Positions 41,924 through 51,067 of a stretch of DNA of 64,000 bases are shown here, piece by piece. The stretch is from the NCBI RefSeq assembly GCF_947495995.1, contig NZ_CANMAX010000012.1, forward strand, positions 1 to 64,000. Direction: 5' to 3'. The position numbers and the translations under genes were made by a program. The notes beneath the pieces were generated by a model, which was given only the letters and a program-made list of their open reading frames with translations, was not told where the DNA came from and searched no databases. Position 1 is the first letter of the stretch. Every line of letters starts with the position of its first letter. This DNA comes from an uncultured Tenacibaculum sp. GTDB taxonomy: Bacteria; Bacteroidota; Bacteroidia; Flavobacteriales; Flavobacteriaceae.

Positions 41924-42903
41924 TAATTATTTCTGAATAATTTAGCAACTTCTTTTGCAAAATAAGTTAGGATAATATCTGCCCCTGCTCTTTTAATGCT
42001 TAACAAGCTTTCTAACATTACTTTTTCACCATCTAACCAACCTTTTTCTGCGGCTGCTTTAAGCATTGCATACTCTCCACTTACATTATAAGCTGTGATT
42101 GGCACATCGTAGTTATCTTTTAGTAACTTGATGATATCTAAATATGCTAAAGCTGGTTTTACCATAATCATATCTGCTCCTTCTTGAATATCTAAATCTG
42201 CTTCTATTAAAGCTTCACTCGTATTAGCAGGATTCATTTGGTATGTTTTTTTGTCTCCAAACTTTGGAGCTGAATCTAATGCATCTCTAAACGGACCGTA
42301 AAAAGCACTTGCGTATTTAGCTGTATACGACATTATAGAAACCTGTGTATACCCAGCTTCATCTAAAACATTTCTAATATATCCTATACGACCATCCATC
42401 ATATCAGAAGGTCCTAAAATATCTGCACCAGCTTTTGCTTGTGCAAGAGCCATTTTTCCTAGAATCTCTAAAGTTTCATCATTAAGAATTTCTCCATTCT
42501 CAACAATTCCATCGTGACCATCACTTGAATATGGATCCATAGCAATGTCTGTCATTAAAGCAATTTCAGGAAACTTTGATTTGATTTCTTTTAATGCTGT
42601 ATTGTATAAGCTCTCAGGATTATATCCTTCAGTTGCATATTTATCTTTTTTATCATCTCCTAAGGAAGGAAATACACAAAATCCTTTAATTCCTAAATCT
42701 ACACATTCTTGAATTTCTTCTAAAAGTAAATCCAACGAATAGCGATAAATACCAGGCATAGAAACAATTTCTTCTTTCTTTCCTAAACCTTCTATAAGAA
42801 ATACAGGATAAATAAAGTCGTTTACAGATAAGGTAGTTTCTTCTACCATAGCTCTTATTGCTGCAGACTTACGATTTCTTCTTGGTCTTCTTGTATTTAA
42901 CAT
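41923..42903 (-). CDS. hemB: Delta-aminolevulinic acid dehydratase (porphobilinogen synthase)
   Basis: 326 residues. Substrate-binding Lys in MVKPALAYLDII and a second region SIMSYTAKYASAFYGPFRDA carry the Schiff-base lysines. The metal segment reads TDIAMDPYSSDGHDGIV, lacking the three cysteines of zinc-type enzymes, so it is the Mg-dependent type. It condenses two aminolevulinates to porphobilinogen. It is 3 bp after hemCD and overlaps the barstar-like gene by one base. Confidence 0.97.
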   Translation of the reverse strand: MLNTRRPRRNRKSAAIRAMVEETTLSVNDFIYPVFLIEGLGKKEEIVSMPGIYRYSLDLLLEEIQECVDLGIKGFCVFPSLGDDKKDKYATEGYNPESLYNTALKEIKSKFPEIALMTDIAMDPYSSDGHDGIVENGEILNDETLEILGKMALAQAKAGADILGPSDMMDGRIGYIRNVLDEAGYTQVSIMSYTAKYASAFYGPFRDALDSAPKFGDKKTYQMNPANTSEALIEADLDIQEGADMIMVKPALAYLDIIKLLKDNYDVPITAYNVSGEYAMLKAAAEKGWLDGEKVMLESLLSIKRAGADIILTYFAKEVAKLFRNN

Positions 42904-42906
42904 ATA

Positions 42907-44493
42907 CTAACTCTTTACAAAGTGCAAATTCACTAATTCTAAAATACTTTCTACTGTTGGTACTTTAGCAACTTGTACTTCTTCAAAATATTTAGATGCT
43001 TCTTTTGCTGTAGTTTCACCAATACAAAAAGCGATTTTATCTCCTTTATTCTCTTGCATATAGCTTTCTACAGTAGAAGGGCTATAAAATAACACCCCGT
43101 TTACTGTTTCATCTACTTTAGCTGGACTGTACATTGTTTTGTACGCCTCTATTTCATTTACAGTAATATTATTTTCTGATAAAACTATTGGTAAAGTATC
43201 TAAACGTAAATCGCTGCAGAAATAAGTTACAGTTTGTCCAGATAATTCTTCAGATAAATAAGCTGCTAATTTTTTAGCGTTTCTTTCTGAATTTTTAACC
43301 TTACCTATTTTCTGCTCTATTAATTTCTTTGTTCTTCTACCTACACAGTAGATATTTTTAAACTGTAATTCTTCTTTTGTAAAATTATGAAGTAATGCTT
43401 CTACTCCATTTTTACTTGTAATAATTACATGTTCTAATTCTTGTTTAACTAATTTAGGAGCAATCCTATTAAATCTAATTTTGATAAAATCGCTATCCTC
43501 AACTGTCATAGATTCTGCAAGAAGATTTTTTTGTGCTTCGGAAAGTGCTTTTGTAGAATAAATTGAAAATTCTTTAGCTACAGCTACATCATCACTCATT
43601 AAATCTTTTCCACCTCTATCTAAAATATAATTTGCGCAATCTTGTGCTAAATATTTCTTCTTAATTAAAGGAACTGTTCTTTGGACTTCAATTTTTTTCT
43701 TTCCATCTCTACTTAATAAAATCCCTTTAAATTCTATCTCTTTATTTACTTCATCAATTCTTGCAAAACCTCCAATTGGTGCGGTACAGCCTCCTTCTAA
43801 TTTATTTAAGAATTCACGCTCAATAGCTGTACAAGTCTCAGTATCTTTATGATTTAAATAAGAACAAGCTTCTCTAATATCTTCGTTTTCTTCTAAAGCA
43901 GTAATCATTATTGCACCTTGTGCTGGTGCAGGAATCATCCAAGATAAATTAACAGCACCTTTTGGTCTTTTCCCAATACGTTCTAATCCTGCTGCTGCAA
44001 AAATAGCTCCGTTCCAATCATTATCTTTAACTTTTTGTAAACGTGTATTTACGTTACCTCTTAAATCTTCTACGCTATGTGTTGGATAACGATCTAACCA
44101 TTGTGCTTTTCTTCTTAAGCTACTAGTAGCAATAACTCCTTTAGGTTGTGCTAAAAACTCTTCATTATCTTTTAGTACTAAGATATCGTTATGATTTGCT
44201 CTTTTTAAAACCGCAGCTTGTACAATTCCTTCCGGTAAAACTGTAGGAACATCTTTCATAGAATGAACAGCAATATCGATTTCATAATTCAACATTGCGA
44301 TATCTAAATTCTTAGTAAAGATTCCTGTAATTCCTAATTCGTATAAGGGTTTATCTAAAATAATATCCCCTGTAGATTTGATAGGGACAATTTCTGACTG
44401 ATAACCTTCTTGGTGAAGTAATTTTTGAACTTTTTTAGCTTGCCATAGTGCTAATTCACTATCTCGAGTACCAATTCTAATTATTTTTTGCAT
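42907..44493 (-). CDS. hemC: Hydroxymethylbilane synthase / uroporphyrinogen-III synthase fusion
   Basis: 528 residues, far longer than HemC alone (about 310). Residues 1-~300 are hydroxymethylbilane synthase: IRIGTRDSELALWQAK, DIAVHSMKDVP, SSLRRKAQW, and the dipyrromethane-cofactor Cys in LEGGCTAPIGG. Residues ~320-528 match the HemD fold (VIITSKNGVEALLHNF, FYSPSTVESYMQ, FCIGETTAKEA, PTVESILELV). The fusion would make linear hydroxymethylbilane and cyclise it to uroporphyrinogen III in one protein. The start overlaps hemA by 17 bp. Confidence 0.93.
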   Translation of the reverse strand: MQKIIRIGTRDSELALWQAKKVQKLLHQEGYQSEIVPIKSTGDIILDKPLYELGITGIFTKNLDIAMLNYEIDIAVHSMKDVPTVLPEGIVQAAVLKRANHNDILVLKDNEEFLAQPKGVIATSSLRRKAQWLDRYPTHSVEDLRGNVNTRLQKVKDNDWNGAIFAAAGLERIGKRPKGAVNLSWMIPAPAQGAIMITALEENEDIREACSYLNHKDTETCTAIEREFLNKLEGGCTAPIGGFARIDEVNKEIEFKGILLSRDGKKKIEVQRTVPLIKKKYLAQDCANYILDRGGKDLMSDDVAVAKEFSIYSTKALSEAQKNLLAESMTVEDSDFIKIRFNRIAPKLVKQELEHVIITSKNGVEALLHNFTKEELQFKNIYCVGRRTKKLIEQKIGKVKNSERNAKKLAAYLSEELSGQTVTYFCSDLRLDTLPIVLSENNITVNEIEAYKTMYSPAKVDETVNGVLFYSPSTVESYMQENKGDKIAFCIGETTAKEASKYFEEVQVAKVPTVESILELVNLHFVKS

Positions 44494-45745
44494 CTATTGT
44501 TTCTAAATTTGTGCCAAACACTTTTGCCATAACTTGAATACTTTGATTAACAGATGTATTCTCTTCTTTTAGGTGTTTTACAAATTGTGTAGTAATTTTC
44601 TGTATAAATCTTGATGTGATCGCTTCTGCTTGATCAATATCAAAGTTAGATATTTTCTTTTTGTGGAAGTTTATCTCGTCTTGTTGAATTGCTTCTAAAG
44701 ACTGTTTTAAAGCATTAATTGCTGGTGTAAAACGACGGTGATTTAACCACTCGTTAAACTCTTGTTTGTGCTCGCTAATAATTGCTTCTGCAACCGGCAC
44801 TTCTTGTTTTCTTACAGCTAAAGTTTCATCTGTAACTTTAGATAATTCATCAACATTAATTAATGTTACATTATCTAATTGCTTTACTTCTTCACTAACA
44901 TTTGCCGGTACAGATAAATCTAAAACTAATAAACCTTTACCTGAAGTAATATTTTCTTTAGTGATTGTAGCTGTTGACGCTCCTGTAGAAACAATTAAAA
45001 CATCTGTGTTTTCTATTTCAGATGTTAAGTTTTCTAGTTTAGCTTTTTTAATAAAATCGTAATCTTTAATAAACTCATCAACTTTCTCTTCTGTTCTATT
45101 AACTAAAGTTACTTGTTTGTTTTGAGTATACTGCGCTAAATTTTTACACGTATGTTTTCCCATTTTTCCTAAACCATAAACCAAAATGTTTTTTGAATTA
45201 TAATCTGGAAGATTTTTGATTAAATATTGAACTGCTGCATACGATACCGATGTTGTACCTGAACTTAACTTTGTTTCGTTTTTAACACGTTTACTCGACT
45301 GTAATACCAAATTAATTAAACGTTCTATGTAAGCATTTATAGTTCCAACTTCTTTAGCTTGCTTCACTGCCATTTTTAACTGACCAACTATTTCGTAATC
45401 ACCTAAAATCTGACTTTCTAAACCAGTTCCCATTCTAAATAAATGGTTCACTGCTTCTTGATTTTGTTGAATTGTAGAAATACTTCTAAACTCTTCTACA
45501 GTTCCTTTAGAGTATTTACATAATAACTCTATAAGCAAACAAGGTCTTGGTGCAAATCCAGAAATTTCTGTTCTGTTGCAAGTAGACAATACAAAAATAC
45601 CATCGAACCCTATTGATTTTGCCTCTTCCAATAACGAAATTTGATCTTCTTTTGATAAAGAAAACTTTCCTCTCGTTTTTGCATCTGCCTTAACATAGCT
45701 TACAGCAATATTGTAAAAATTCTTGTGCTTTGTATTCGTCAACAT
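44477..45745 (-). CDS. hemA: Glutamyl-tRNA reductase
   Basis: 422 residues. Catalytic Cys in VLSTCNRTEI, the substrate motif GLESQILGDYEIVGQLK, NADPH-binding VYGLGKMGKHTCKNL, and the C-terminal dimerisation helices. It reduces glutamyl-tRNA(Glu) to glutamate semialdehyde, the committed step of the C5 haem pathway. It is the first gene of the long minus-strand haem operon; a -7 promoter element lies 24 bp upstream. It is divergent from an AraC-type regulator. Confidence 0.97.
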   Translation of the reverse strand: MLTNTKHKNFYNIAVSYVKADAKTRGKFSLSKEDQISLLEEAKSIGFDGIFVLSTCNRTEISGFAPRPCLLIELLCKYSKGTVEEFRSISTIQQNQEAVNHLFRMGTGLESQILGDYEIVGQLKMAVKQAKEVGTINAYIERLINLVLQSSKRVKNETKLSSGTTSVSYAAVQYLIKNLPDYNSKNILVYGLGKMGKHTCKNLAQYTQNKQVTLVNRTEEKVDEFIKDYDFIKKAKLENLTSEIENTDVLIVSTGASTATITKENITSGKGLLVLDLSVPANVSEEVKQLDNVTLINVDELSKVTDETLAVRKQEVPVAEAIISEHKQEFNEWLNHRRFTPAINALKQSLEAIQQDEINFHKKKISNFDIDQAEAITSRFIQKITTQFVKHLKEENTSVNQSIQVMAKVFGTNLETIDAKNN

Positions 45746-45768
45746 TCAATAAATATCTAAAATCCCGA

Positions 45769-45776
45769 CAAAAATA
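45769..45776 (-). promoter_or_regulatory. -7 promoter element for hemA
   Basis: TATTTTTG on the minus strand, 24 bp upstream of the hemA start. A TTG lies further upstream (45806-45804), but with an over-long 27-bp spacing. Confidence 0.5.
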
Positions 45777-45870
45777 GAAACTTACTTTAGATAAAAGTAT
45801 CGCCAAAAGAACTTAAAATGTCGATTTTTGTCTTTATCGTTATTTTTTTCGTAAAACACCTGATTTTCTT

Positions 45871-45878
45871 TATTTTTG
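45871..45878 (+). promoter_or_regulatory. -7 promoter element for the AraC regulator operon
   Basis: TATTTTTG on the plus strand, in the 212-bp region divergent from hemA, about 80 bp before the regulator start at 45958. Confidence 0.5.
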
Positions 45879-45957
45879 CAGTAAAATCAATGTTTACAAG
45901 TTTTTTTATGTAGAATCATTCTAAATAAAAATGTTTTATTCTTAAACTTAATATCGT

Positions 45958-46839
45958 TTGAAAAATATCGCTGAAAGTACTTTTAATGAAACCAATCTTG
46001 AGAACGGTTTTCTACTCTTAGAATTCATAAATGATTCTATGGAAACGCAACGTTTTGAGAGAGATATAGATAATTCTTTTATCCAGTTACACTTTTCAAT
46101 TCATGGGAATTCTAAGTTTCATTTTAATGGTGGCACTTATACTTTAGATGTTTTAGAAGAACATTCTATTCTATTGTATAATCCGCAACAACGATTACCA
46201 CTAAATCTTGAAATTAAACCTAAAAGTGCTTTAGTATCTTTATTAGTATCGATTGAAAAGTTTCATTCGTTATTTTCTACAGAAGCAGGTTACATTCCTT
46301 TTTTAAGTGAAGAAAATAAGAATAGAAAATATTATGATGATTCAATTATTAAACCGACAGTATTGATCGTTTTAAAGCAACTGATTAATGCTAATGTGAA
46401 TAGTTCCATTCGAAACCTGTATATAAAAGGAAAGATATACGAACTTTTAAGTTTACATTTTCAAAAAGATGAATCTATAGAGGGAGAATATTGTCCGTTT
46501 TTAGTAGACGAAAGAGATGTTTCTAAAATTAGAAAAGCAAAAGATATTATTATCTCTCGTATGGCTGAACCGCCAACTTTACAAGAACTTTCTAATGAAA
46601 TAGGTTTAAATCTTAAAAAATTGAAAGAAGGTTTTAAACAAGTCTATGGAGATACTGTTTATAGCTTTTTATTCGATTACAAAATGGAACATGCTAGAAA
46701 ACTATTGGAAAGTAATCGCTATAATGTAAACGAAGTAGGACTGCAAGTTGGTTATAGTACAGCAAGTCATTTTATCGCTGCTTTTAAGAAGAAGTTCGGT
46801 ACTACTCCGAAACAATATGTGTTATCTCTTAACTCTTAA
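45958..46839 (+). CDS. AraC-family transcriptional regulator
   Basis: 293 residues from a TTG start (no in-frame ATG upstream before a stop; the sequence MKNIAEST opens naturally). N-terminal cupin-like sensor part (about 20-170), C-terminal AraC helix-turn-helix pair (about 190-293: PPTLQELSNEIGLNLKKLKEGFKQVYG and NVNEVGLQVGYSTASHFIAAFKKKFGTTPKQY). It is divergent from hemA and heads a plus-strand run leading to hemH and hemJ, so regulation of haem or iron genes is a reasonable guess. The next gene overlaps its stop by one base. Confidence 0.88.
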   Translation: MKNIAESTFNETNLENGFLLLEFINDSMETQRFERDIDNSFIQLHFSIHGNSKFHFNGGTYTLDVLEEHSILLYNPQQRLPLNLEIKPKSALVSLLVSIEKFHSLFSTEAGYIPFLSEENKNRKYYDDSIIKPTVLIVLKQLINANVNSSIRNLYIKGKIYELLSLHFQKDESIEGEYCPFLVDERDVSKIRKAKDIIISRMAEPPTLQELSNEIGLNLKKLKEGFKQVYGDTVYSFLFDYKMEHARKLLESNRYNVNEVGLQVGYSTASHFIAAFKKKFGTTPKQYVLSLNS

Positions 46840-47684
46840 TGATGAAAGTTTTTGAAATAACAACTCCGCTTGGTCATGCTATAAGCCTTACTGAATTCTC
46901 TAGTAACTCGAATAAAAACAAAGTTGTTTTGATATGTTCTGCAACTGGAGTTTTACAAGGATATTATCAGAAATTCGCTTCATTTTTAAGCTCAAAAGGA
47001 ATTACCGTATATACATTTGATTATGCCGGAATTGGAGCTTCTAAAAAAGACAATTTAAAAGCTTTTGATGTTTCTCTTACCAATTGGGCAATTAACGACA
47101 TTAATAGTGTCTTACATTATATCAAAGAAAAACATCCAGAAGCTCAGATAGATTGCGTTTGCCATAGTATAGGCGGACAAATCTTAGGATTAACTCCAGC
47201 TAACAAATACATTAATAATGTAGTTTTAGTAGCTAGTCAATCTGGTTATTTTAAACATTGGAAAGGCTTTGGTAGACTTCAAATGTATTTTAACTGGCAT
47301 ATTATTTTTCCAGTTTTCACAACTGTATTTGGATATTTACCAAGCAAAAAAATCACAGGAATGGAAAACCTTCCGAAGTCAATGGCACAAGAATTTGCAA
47401 GCTGGGGACGCCAGAAAGATTATTTATTTCATTACAAGAAAAAAGAAGAATTATACCATCATCAAATAAAAGGTAAGGTCACATCTTATAGTACAGACAA
47501 TGATTCTTTTGCCCCAAAAAGAGCAATTGATTGGATGACAAAAAAATACTTTAATGCAGAAATTATCCGTAAACATTTAACTCCAAAAAACTATAATGTT
47601 GATAACATCGGACACTTTGGATTCTTTAAATCGAAGTTTAAAGATAATTTATGGAATGAGTTCTTATTAGATTTAGAAGTTTAA
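46839..47684 (+). CDS. Alpha/beta hydrolase (COG4757-like)
   Basis: 281 residues, no signal peptide. The nucleophile region is CHSIGG, giving a CxSxG variant of GxSxG; YAGIGASKKDN follows strand 4 and a late His (NIGHFGFF) could complete the triad. Matches the broad COG4757 predicted hydrolase family; substrate unknown. It overlaps the AraC gene by one base and abuts the RNA methyltransferase gene, so all are probably one operon. Confidence 0.8.
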   Translation: MMKVFEITTPLGHAISLTEFSSNSNKNKVVLICSATGVLQGYYQKFASFLSSKGITVYTFDYAGIGASKKDNLKAFDVSLTNWAINDINSVLHYIKEKHPEAQIDCVCHSIGGQILGLTPANKYINNVVLVASQSGYFKHWKGFGRLQMYFNWHIIFPVFTTVFGYLPSKKITGMENLPKSMAQEFASWGRQKDYLFHYKKKEELYHHQIKGKVTSYSTDNDSFAPKRAIDWMTKKYFNAEIIRKHLTPKNYNVDNIGHFGFFKSKFKDNLWNEFLLDLEV

Positions 47685-48212
47685 ATGAAACAACTGACAC
47701 ATTACGAAATAGAAAATAAAGCAAAAGAGTTTCCTATAACTATAGTTTGCGATGCCATTAGAACACCAGAAAATATTGGAATGTGTTTTAGAATCGCAGA
47801 AAGTTTTGGTGTACAACAAATTTATTTACATGAAAGTTCACCAGCTTTAAACAATAGAATTGTAAAAAAAACAGCTCGCAATACAATTCAACAGATTCAT
47901 AATGAAACCTATTCAGATTTTCCTGAATTAATCGTACAATTAAAAAAAGAAGGAAATACAATTGTTGGTATCGAAATAACTGATAAAAGCATAAATATTC
48001 AAGATTTTGATTTTAAAAATCATGAAAAATTGGTTTTACTTTTGGGTAGTGAACGAAATGGAATAGAACATATTGATTTGGTAGATGCAACTATCTCAAT
48101 CCCAATGTTTGGAAGAAACTCTAGCATGAATGTTATTCATAGTTTAGCTATCACCTTGTATGAAGTTACTAATCAATTAAATGAATTAGAAAAGTTTTCA
48201 AAAGTAGATTAA
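47685..48212 (+). CDS. TrmH-family (SpoU) RNA 2'-O-methyltransferase
   Basis: 175 residues with SPOUT motifs: motif 1 AIRTPENIGMCFRIAESFG, motif 2 LVLLLGSERNGI, motif 3 IPMFGRNSSMNVIHSLAI. It transfers a methyl group from S-adenosylmethionine to a ribose in tRNA or rRNA; the target cannot be read from the sequence. It lacks the N-terminal RNA-binding extension of larger members. It begins directly after the hydrolase stop. Confidence 0.9.
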   Translation: MKQLTHYEIENKAKEFPITIVCDAIRTPENIGMCFRIAESFGVQQIYLHESSPALNNRIVKKTARNTIQQIHNETYSDFPELIVQLKKEGNTIVGIEITDKSINIQDFDFKNHEKLVLLLGSERNGIEHIDLVDATISIPMFGRNSSMNVIHSLAITLYEVTNQLNELEKFSKVD

Positions 48213-48217
48213 CTAAA

Positions 48218-48823
48218 ATGACAAAAAGAGTTTTTTACATTTTGATTTTAGTATTTATTCCTTTAAAAATACAATCACAAGATTTAATTAAAGGGCTATT
48301 ATTTATTTCCGAAAGTTTCAAAAATCGTTTTCCAAAAGTATATGTATCGATAGAAGGTTTTACACAACGAAAATTAGTAGATCAAAATGGTTTCTTTGAA
48401 CTCAAAACAGAAAAGGAACAAGATGAATATCTTATGAATTTTGAGGTTAATGAAACTCTCTTTAAAACCTACATTTACAAAGATATTTGGAGGATGAGAA
48501 AAAGACCTAAACGCATCTCTTTCTCTAGAAAATGTATTATAGATAGACAAAAAGCTTTACAAGATCAAAAGAAAAACGAACAAAAATTATATGTTTTTCA
48601 AACTGAAAAACTACCTCCAGAAGATTTAAATGTTCAGTTAGAATACAATTTTACTTATGTTCTAGTAAACACAGATGAGATACATAATTTCGATTGCTAC
48701 AAAAAATATAATGATAGAATTTTCAAATGTCTTGTGTTAAGCAAAGATGTTTCAAAATATATAATAAACAAAAATACAATTGGATTAGATGAGGCCAACA
48801 TAAGCGGACCTTGTCTCAGATAA
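48218..48823 (+). CDS. Exported hypothetical protein with a carboxypeptidase-regulatory-like start
   Basis: 201 residues: signal peptide (to about IQSQ, residue 21), then KGLLFISESFKNRFPKVYVSIEGFTQRKLVDQNGFFEL, which resembles a degenerate CarboxypepD_reg-like domain (a Gly-Phe-Phe strand turn). The rest is basic and carries no motif. Five bp after the methyltransferase gene and 10 bp before hemH, so it lies within the same plus-strand run. Function unknown. Confidence 0.68.
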   Translation: MTKRVFYILILVFIPLKIQSQDLIKGLLFISESFKNRFPKVYVSIEGFTQRKLVDQNGFFELKTEKEQDEYLMNFEVNETLFKTYIYKDIWRMRKRPKRISFSRKCIIDRQKALQDQKKNEQKLYVFQTEKLPPEDLNVQLEYNFTYVLVNTDEIHNFDCYKKYNDRIFKCLVLSKDVSKYIINKNTIGLDEANISGPCLR

Positions 48824-48833
48824 ATTATAAAGA

Positions 48834-49853
48834 ATGAAAGGAGTATTATTAGTAAACTTAGGATCTCCGGATAGTACAGATCCAAAAGATGTAAAACGAT
48901 ATTTAGGAGAGTTTTTAATGGATGAACGTGTGATTGATTTTCCGTATTGGTTTCGTTCGTTCTTAGTTAAAGGAATTATTTTAAATACGCGTCCGAAAAA
49001 ATCTGCTGCTGCATATAAAAAGATTTGGTGGAAAGAAGGCTCACCTTTAATTGTACTTTCTGAACGTTTACAAGAAAAAGTACAAGCTAAAACAGATCTT
49101 CCTATAGCTTTGGCAATGCGTTATGGAAACCCTTCAATCAAACAAGGATTGCAAGAGTTACATGATAAAGGAGTTACAGATGTACTTTTAGTTCCTTTGT
49201 ATCCACAATTTGCAATGGCAACTACTGAAACTATTTTAGTATTAGCAGAAGAATTAAGAAAAGAACATTTTCCTAATATGACGTTGACTGACCTTCCTCC
49301 TTTTTACAATAAAAAAGAGTACATCAGTGCATTATCAAATAGTATAAAAGATTATTTATCGGATAAAGATTACGATCATATTTTGTTCTCTTATCATGGA
49401 GTTCCAGAAAGACATATTCGTAAATCAGACGTTACTAAATCGCACTGTAAAATTGATGGAAGTTGTTGTAATACACAATCTGCCGCACATAACTATTGTT
49501 ACCGCCATCAATGTTTCCAAACTACAAAAAATGTTATTACTGAATTAGGTTTAGATGAAAACAATGTTACAACTACTTTCCAATCTCGTTTAGGAGTTGA
49601 TCCATGGTTACAACCTTATACTGATAGAACAATTATTAAGAAAGCAGAAAAAGACGGAATTAAAAAATTAGCAATTGTAACTCCTGCTTTTGTTTCAGAT
49701 TGTTTAGAAACTTTGGAAGAAATCGCTATGGAAGGTAAAGAAGAATTTGAAGAAGCTGGCGGTGAAGAATTCTACACTGTTCCTTGTTTAAATGATAATG
49801 AAGAATGGGTAGATGCGTTAGCAAAATGGATTCATGAATTTGAAAAAAATTAG
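48834..49853 (+). CDS. hemH: Ferrochelatase
   Basis: 339 residues. N-terminal VLLVNLGSPDSTDPKDVKRYLGEFL, catalytic His188 in FSYHGVPERH, and the C-terminal TPAFVSDCLETLEEI with the conserved Glu identify HemH. It inserts Fe2+ into protoporphyrin IX. An insertion at about 205-227 carries five cysteines (C205, C211, C212, C222, C227), a possible iron-sulfur or metal site as known for some bacterial ferrochelatases. It is followed after 3 bp by hemJ. Confidence 0.96.
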   Translation: MKGVLLVNLGSPDSTDPKDVKRYLGEFLMDERVIDFPYWFRSFLVKGIILNTRPKKSAAAYKKIWWKEGSPLIVLSERLQEKVQAKTDLPIALAMRYGNPSIKQGLQELHDKGVTDVLLVPLYPQFAMATTETILVLAEELRKEHFPNMTLTDLPPFYNKKEYISALSNSIKDYLSDKDYDHILFSYHGVPERHIRKSDVTKSHCKIDGSCCNTQSAAHNYCYRHQCFQTTKNVITELGLDENNVTTTFQSRLGVDPWLQPYTDRTIIKKAEKDGIKKLAIVTPAFVSDCLETLEEIAMEGKEEFEEAGGEEFYTVPCLNDNEEWVDALAKWIHEFEKN

Positions 49854-49856
49854 ATT

Positions 49857-50453
49857 ATGAGTTTTGATTATGTAAAATCTCTACACATTATTTTCGTTGT
49901 TACTTGGTTTGCAGGTTTATTCTATATCGTTCGACTATTTATTTATCATACAGAAGCTGAAAAAAAAGAAGAACCAGCAAAAAAAATATTACAAGATCAG
50001 TATAAATTAATGGAGAAAAGGCTATGGTATATTATATCTTGGCCTTCTGCTATTTTAGCCAGTCTTTTTGCATTTTGGATGCTTTATCTACGACCTTGGT
50101 ATTTATCTGAAATATGGATGCATATAAAACTTTCTTTTGTTTTAGCTTTATATTTCTATCATGGAGCTTGCCATAGTATTTTTAAGCAATTACAAAAAGA
50201 CGTAGTTAAATACAGTTCATTAAAACTTAGAATATGGAATGAGTTGGCTACTATTATTCTTTTTGCTGTAGTATTTTTAGTAGTTCTGAAAAATGCCATC
50301 AACTGGATTTGGGGCGTTGTAGGAATCGTATTAGTTTCAGTTCTTTTAATGCTAAGCGTTAAGCTTTACAAAAGCATTAGAAACAAGAAAAGCTGGGATA
50401 AATACGAAAAAGAACTCATGGAAAACAATAAAAACTCTGAAGACACGCTTTAA
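49857..50453 (+). CDS. hemJ: HemJ-type protoporphyrinogen IX oxidase
   Basis: 198 residues with four to five membrane helices. N-terminal SLHIIFVVTWFAGLFYIVRLFIYH matches UPF0093/HemJ, including the conserved His10 that ligates haem. Family reaction: oxidation of protoporphyrinogen IX to protoporphyrin IX at the membrane, feeding hemH immediately upstream. No soluble hemG or hemY is in the window, so this is the likely penultimate step. Confidence 0.92.
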   Translation: MSFDYVKSLHIIFVVTWFAGLFYIVRLFIYHTEAEKKEEPAKKILQDQYKLMEKRLWYIISWPSAILASLFAFWMLYLRPWYLSEIWMHIKLSFVLALYFYHGACHSIFKQLQKDVVKYSSLKLRIWNELATIILFAVVFLVVLKNAINWIWGVVGIVLVSVLLMLSVKLYKSIRNKKSWDKYEKELMENNKNSEDTL

Positions 50454-50497
50454 AAATAAATACCTATATTTCGCAAAAATTATAAATCCCCAACATC

Positions 50498-51049
50498 ATG
50501 AAAAAAATTCTTATTCTTTCATTTGCATTAGTATGCCTATTCTCTTGTTCATCTAGCGATACAGATCCTATAGATCCGGATACTTCTGGAGAAGTTATTA
50601 CACCTGGAGGTGGCGACAGTTCTGGAGGTGATAATTCGGGAGGAAATTCTGGTGGAGATAGTTCTGGTGGAGATTCTGGATCTGGAAGTGATAATTCAGG
50701 CGGTGATAGTTCTGGCGGTGATAACTCTGGTGGAGATTCAGAAACTAGCGATCGTATTATTGGAACTTGGACACTTTTCTTAGGTACAGATCAAGTTGAA
50801 GTTAACGACTGTTTAAAGAAAACTACTTTTGTTTTTAATGAAGATAATTCATATTCTCAAATTGAGTTTAAAATAGAAAACAATGTTTGTGAAGAAGTTT
50901 TAAACGTTGCTGGTGAATGGACTAGCAAAGGAAATAATGTTTATGAATTAAGAAGACATGGATACACTTCTGGTCCTGACGTTGATTTTGAATTCACAGA
51001 TGATAACCAGACGATGATTGTAGTTCGTCAAACGTATAAAAAACAATAA
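50498..51049 (+). CDS. Lipocalin-like lipoprotein with a Gly/Ser/Asp repeat linker
   Basis: 183 residues: lipoprotein signal (lipobox LFSC, Cys17), a Gly/Ser/Asp/Asn repeat linker (about 37-80), then a lipocalin-like domain (85-183) with DRIIGTWTLF, a cysteine pair (CLKKTTFVF and NVCEEV) and a C-terminal YKKQ. Ligand unknown. It is the first of three tandem paralogues with the same ending and Cys spacing. Confidence 0.82.
   Translation: MKKILILSFALVCLFSCSSSDTDPIDPDTSGEVITPGGGDSSGGDNSGGNSGGDSSGGDSGSGSDNSGGDSSGGDNSGGDSETSDRIIGTWTLFLGTDQVEVNDCLKKTTFVFNEDNSYSQIEFKIENNVCEEVLNVAGEWTSKGNNVYELRRHGYTSGPDVDFEFTDDNQTMIVVRQTYKKQ
50606..50737 (+). repeat. Gly/Ser/Asp-coding tandem repeat
   Basis: Codons 37-80 of the lipocalin-like lipoprotein encode imperfect repeats of GGDSSGG and GGDNSGG. 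The DNA has short near-repeats around GGTGGAGATAGTTCTGG, so length could vary by slippage. Confidence 0.75.
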
Positions 51050-51067
51050 CTCTAAAATATAATTACC

